Assembly: GCA_963847735.1 (NCBI GenBank)
Contig: CAWKAV010000005.1
Coordinates: 62,001 to 126,000, forward strand
DNA from: CAWKAV01 sp963847735
GTDB lineage: Bacteria > Desulfobacterota > Desulfuromonadia > Desulfuromonadales > BM103
DNA: 64,000 nucleotides
Direction: 5' to 3'
Each line of letters opens with the position of its first letter. Position 1 is the stretch's first letter. This document shows positions 63,230 through 64,000 of this stretch, one piece after another. The notes under the pieces were generated by a model that saw nothing but the letters and a program-made list of their open reading frames with translations, ran no database searches and was not told where the DNA came from. The position numbers and the translations under genes are program-made.

Positions 63230-63981
63230 CAGAGCATCTTCTCCTGCAGGAGTTCACGAATCACCTCTCCGGCCATGGTCAGCCCGAACAGAGGGGGGAT
63301 CACCGAGGAACTGCCAAGCGGGGCGCGCCTGGACTGGTAATTCACGGCCTCTGCCGTGAGGTGGTCGCGACGTCCATCAGACAGGGGTCGAAATTCCTCT
63401 GTCGAGTACACCGTTTTGACGCCACCATGAATCCCGCGCCGCCGCAATTCCCGACGTAAAATTCGCGCCAGACGGCACTTGTTCGTATCGGCCAGATCGG
63501 CGACCAGAATGCGGGTAGGGTCGAGTTTGTTGGCGGCCCCCATGGAAGAGATGATCGGCAGCTGCCCGACTACGCACGTTTCAATCAGGTGAAGTTTGGC
63601 TGTAATGTTGTCGATGCAGTCGAGAACATAGTCGTAACCACGCTGCAGCAATTCCGCCGAGTTCTCGTGGCTGTAAAAGACTTGTAAGGGTTCGACCAGA
63701 ACGTCGGGATTGATCGTCCGGCAGCGCTCTGCCATGACCAGGGCTTTAGGCCGGCCGATGGTGCCGTCGTGGGCATGGAGTTGCCGGTTGCAATTGGTGA
63801 TATCGACCCGATCGAAATCGATCAGCGTCAGACGCCCGATGCCGCCACGCACCAACGCTTCGACTGCATAACTACCGACGCCACCCAAACCGAACACAGC
63901 CACCGAAGCCTGCTTCAGGCGCGCTGTCCCAGCCTCTCCGACCAGGAGTTTGAGCCGGTCAAACCGATCAGGATTCCTCAC
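63229..63981 (-). CDS. tcdA: tRNA threonylcarbamoyladenosine dehydratase (TcdA/CsdL)
   Basis: 250 residues. ThiF/E1-like fold: nucleotide loop FGLGGVGSYAVEALVRGGIG (31-37 core), IDFDRVDITNCNRQLHA, and YVLDCIDNITAKL. It uses ATP to cyclise t6A37 in tRNAs. The catalytic cysteine of E1-like relatives is not needed in this group. Translation starts at GTG 63981 with GGGAG upstream. It is the first gene of the minus-strand run at the window edge; a gene further upstream in the operon cannot be excluded. Confidence 0.9.
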   Translation of the reverse strand: MRNPDRFDRLKLLVGEAGTARLKQASVAVFGLGGVGSYAVEALVRGGIGRLTLIDFDRVDITNCNRQLHAHDGTIGRPKALVMAERCRTINPDVLVEPLQVFYSHENSAELLQRGYDYVLDCIDNITAKLHLIETCVVGQLPIISSMGAANKLDPTRILVADLADTNKCRLARILRRELRRRGIHGGVKTVYSTEEFRPLSDGRRDHLTAEAVNYQSRRAPLGSSSVIPPLFGLTMAGEVIRELLQEKML

Positions 63982-64000
63982 GATGGCTCCCTTCCAGGAT

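Overview
The window looks like chromosomal DNA of an anaerobic, metal- or sulfur-respiring member of the Desulfuromonadia (the Geobacter / Desulfuromonas / Pelobacter side of the former Deltaproteobacteria). The support is the dense set of multiheme c-type cytochromes (many CxxCH motifs), two NrfD-type quinol oxidoreductase modules, a c/b fusion cytochrome, an ImcH-like NapC/NirT cytochrome, PEP-CTERM proteins, and a CarD-IspD-IspF housekeeping block. This is inference from gene content; no rRNA lies in the window.

Layout. 1-13.8 kb is an inner-membrane electron-transfer region: a c/b fusion cytochrome cut by the window edge, an octaheme NapC-like cytochrome, a DUF2339 membrane protein on the other strand, then a six-gene operon of two consecutive [tetraheme cytochrome c - Tat ferredoxin - NrfD] modules (the first ferredoxin is frameshifted), two unlisted 48-residue twin membrane proteins, and the ImcH-like cytochrome. 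13.8-20.7 kb is housekeeping on the minus strand (cysM, ubiD, uvrB, a lone receiver protein, cysS). 20.8-31.4 kb is a chemosensory operon (cheR fusion, cheW, two near-identical receptors, cheA-receiver hybrid, cheB). 31.4-36 kb is glnS, ispF, ispD, carD and a divergent panE-like gene. 36-38.1 kb holds a PEP-CTERM protein and a monoheme cytochrome. 38.4-41.7 kb is a dinB / small protein / lexA cassette with a palindromic operator shared with a divergent rhomboid protease. 41.8-45 kb has a DUF3014 protein, a DUF4019-like protein and a CBS-linked cation/proton antiporter. 45-47.6 kb is a scarred segment: a radical SAM gene with a coupled small membrane protein, a broken DUF3179 gene, a TetR-AhpD chimera, and a stray copy of the comM 3' end. 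comM and trxB follow. 50.6-58.5 kb is accessory: a glycine-rich repeat protein, glycine-zipper lipoprotein, second PEP-CTERM protein, and a lipoprotein cluster lying between two decayed tRNA-Pro copies. 59-64 kb is a minus-strand run of CBS, HDOD, GspE/PilB-type ATPase, TSUP permease and TcdA genes.

How it fits together. The cytochrome block would take electrons from menaquinol in the inner membrane and pass them to periplasmic carriers by several parallel routes. The chemosensory operon has no flagellar genes around it and sits between glnS and cysS. Its two receptors carry the same sensor-like domain on both sides of the membrane. The most unusual items are that receptor architecture with a recently homogenised tandem copy, the twin 48-residue membrane proteins beside the quinol oxidoreductase operon, and the two mosaic scar regions (comM-tail duplication; paired tRNA relics).
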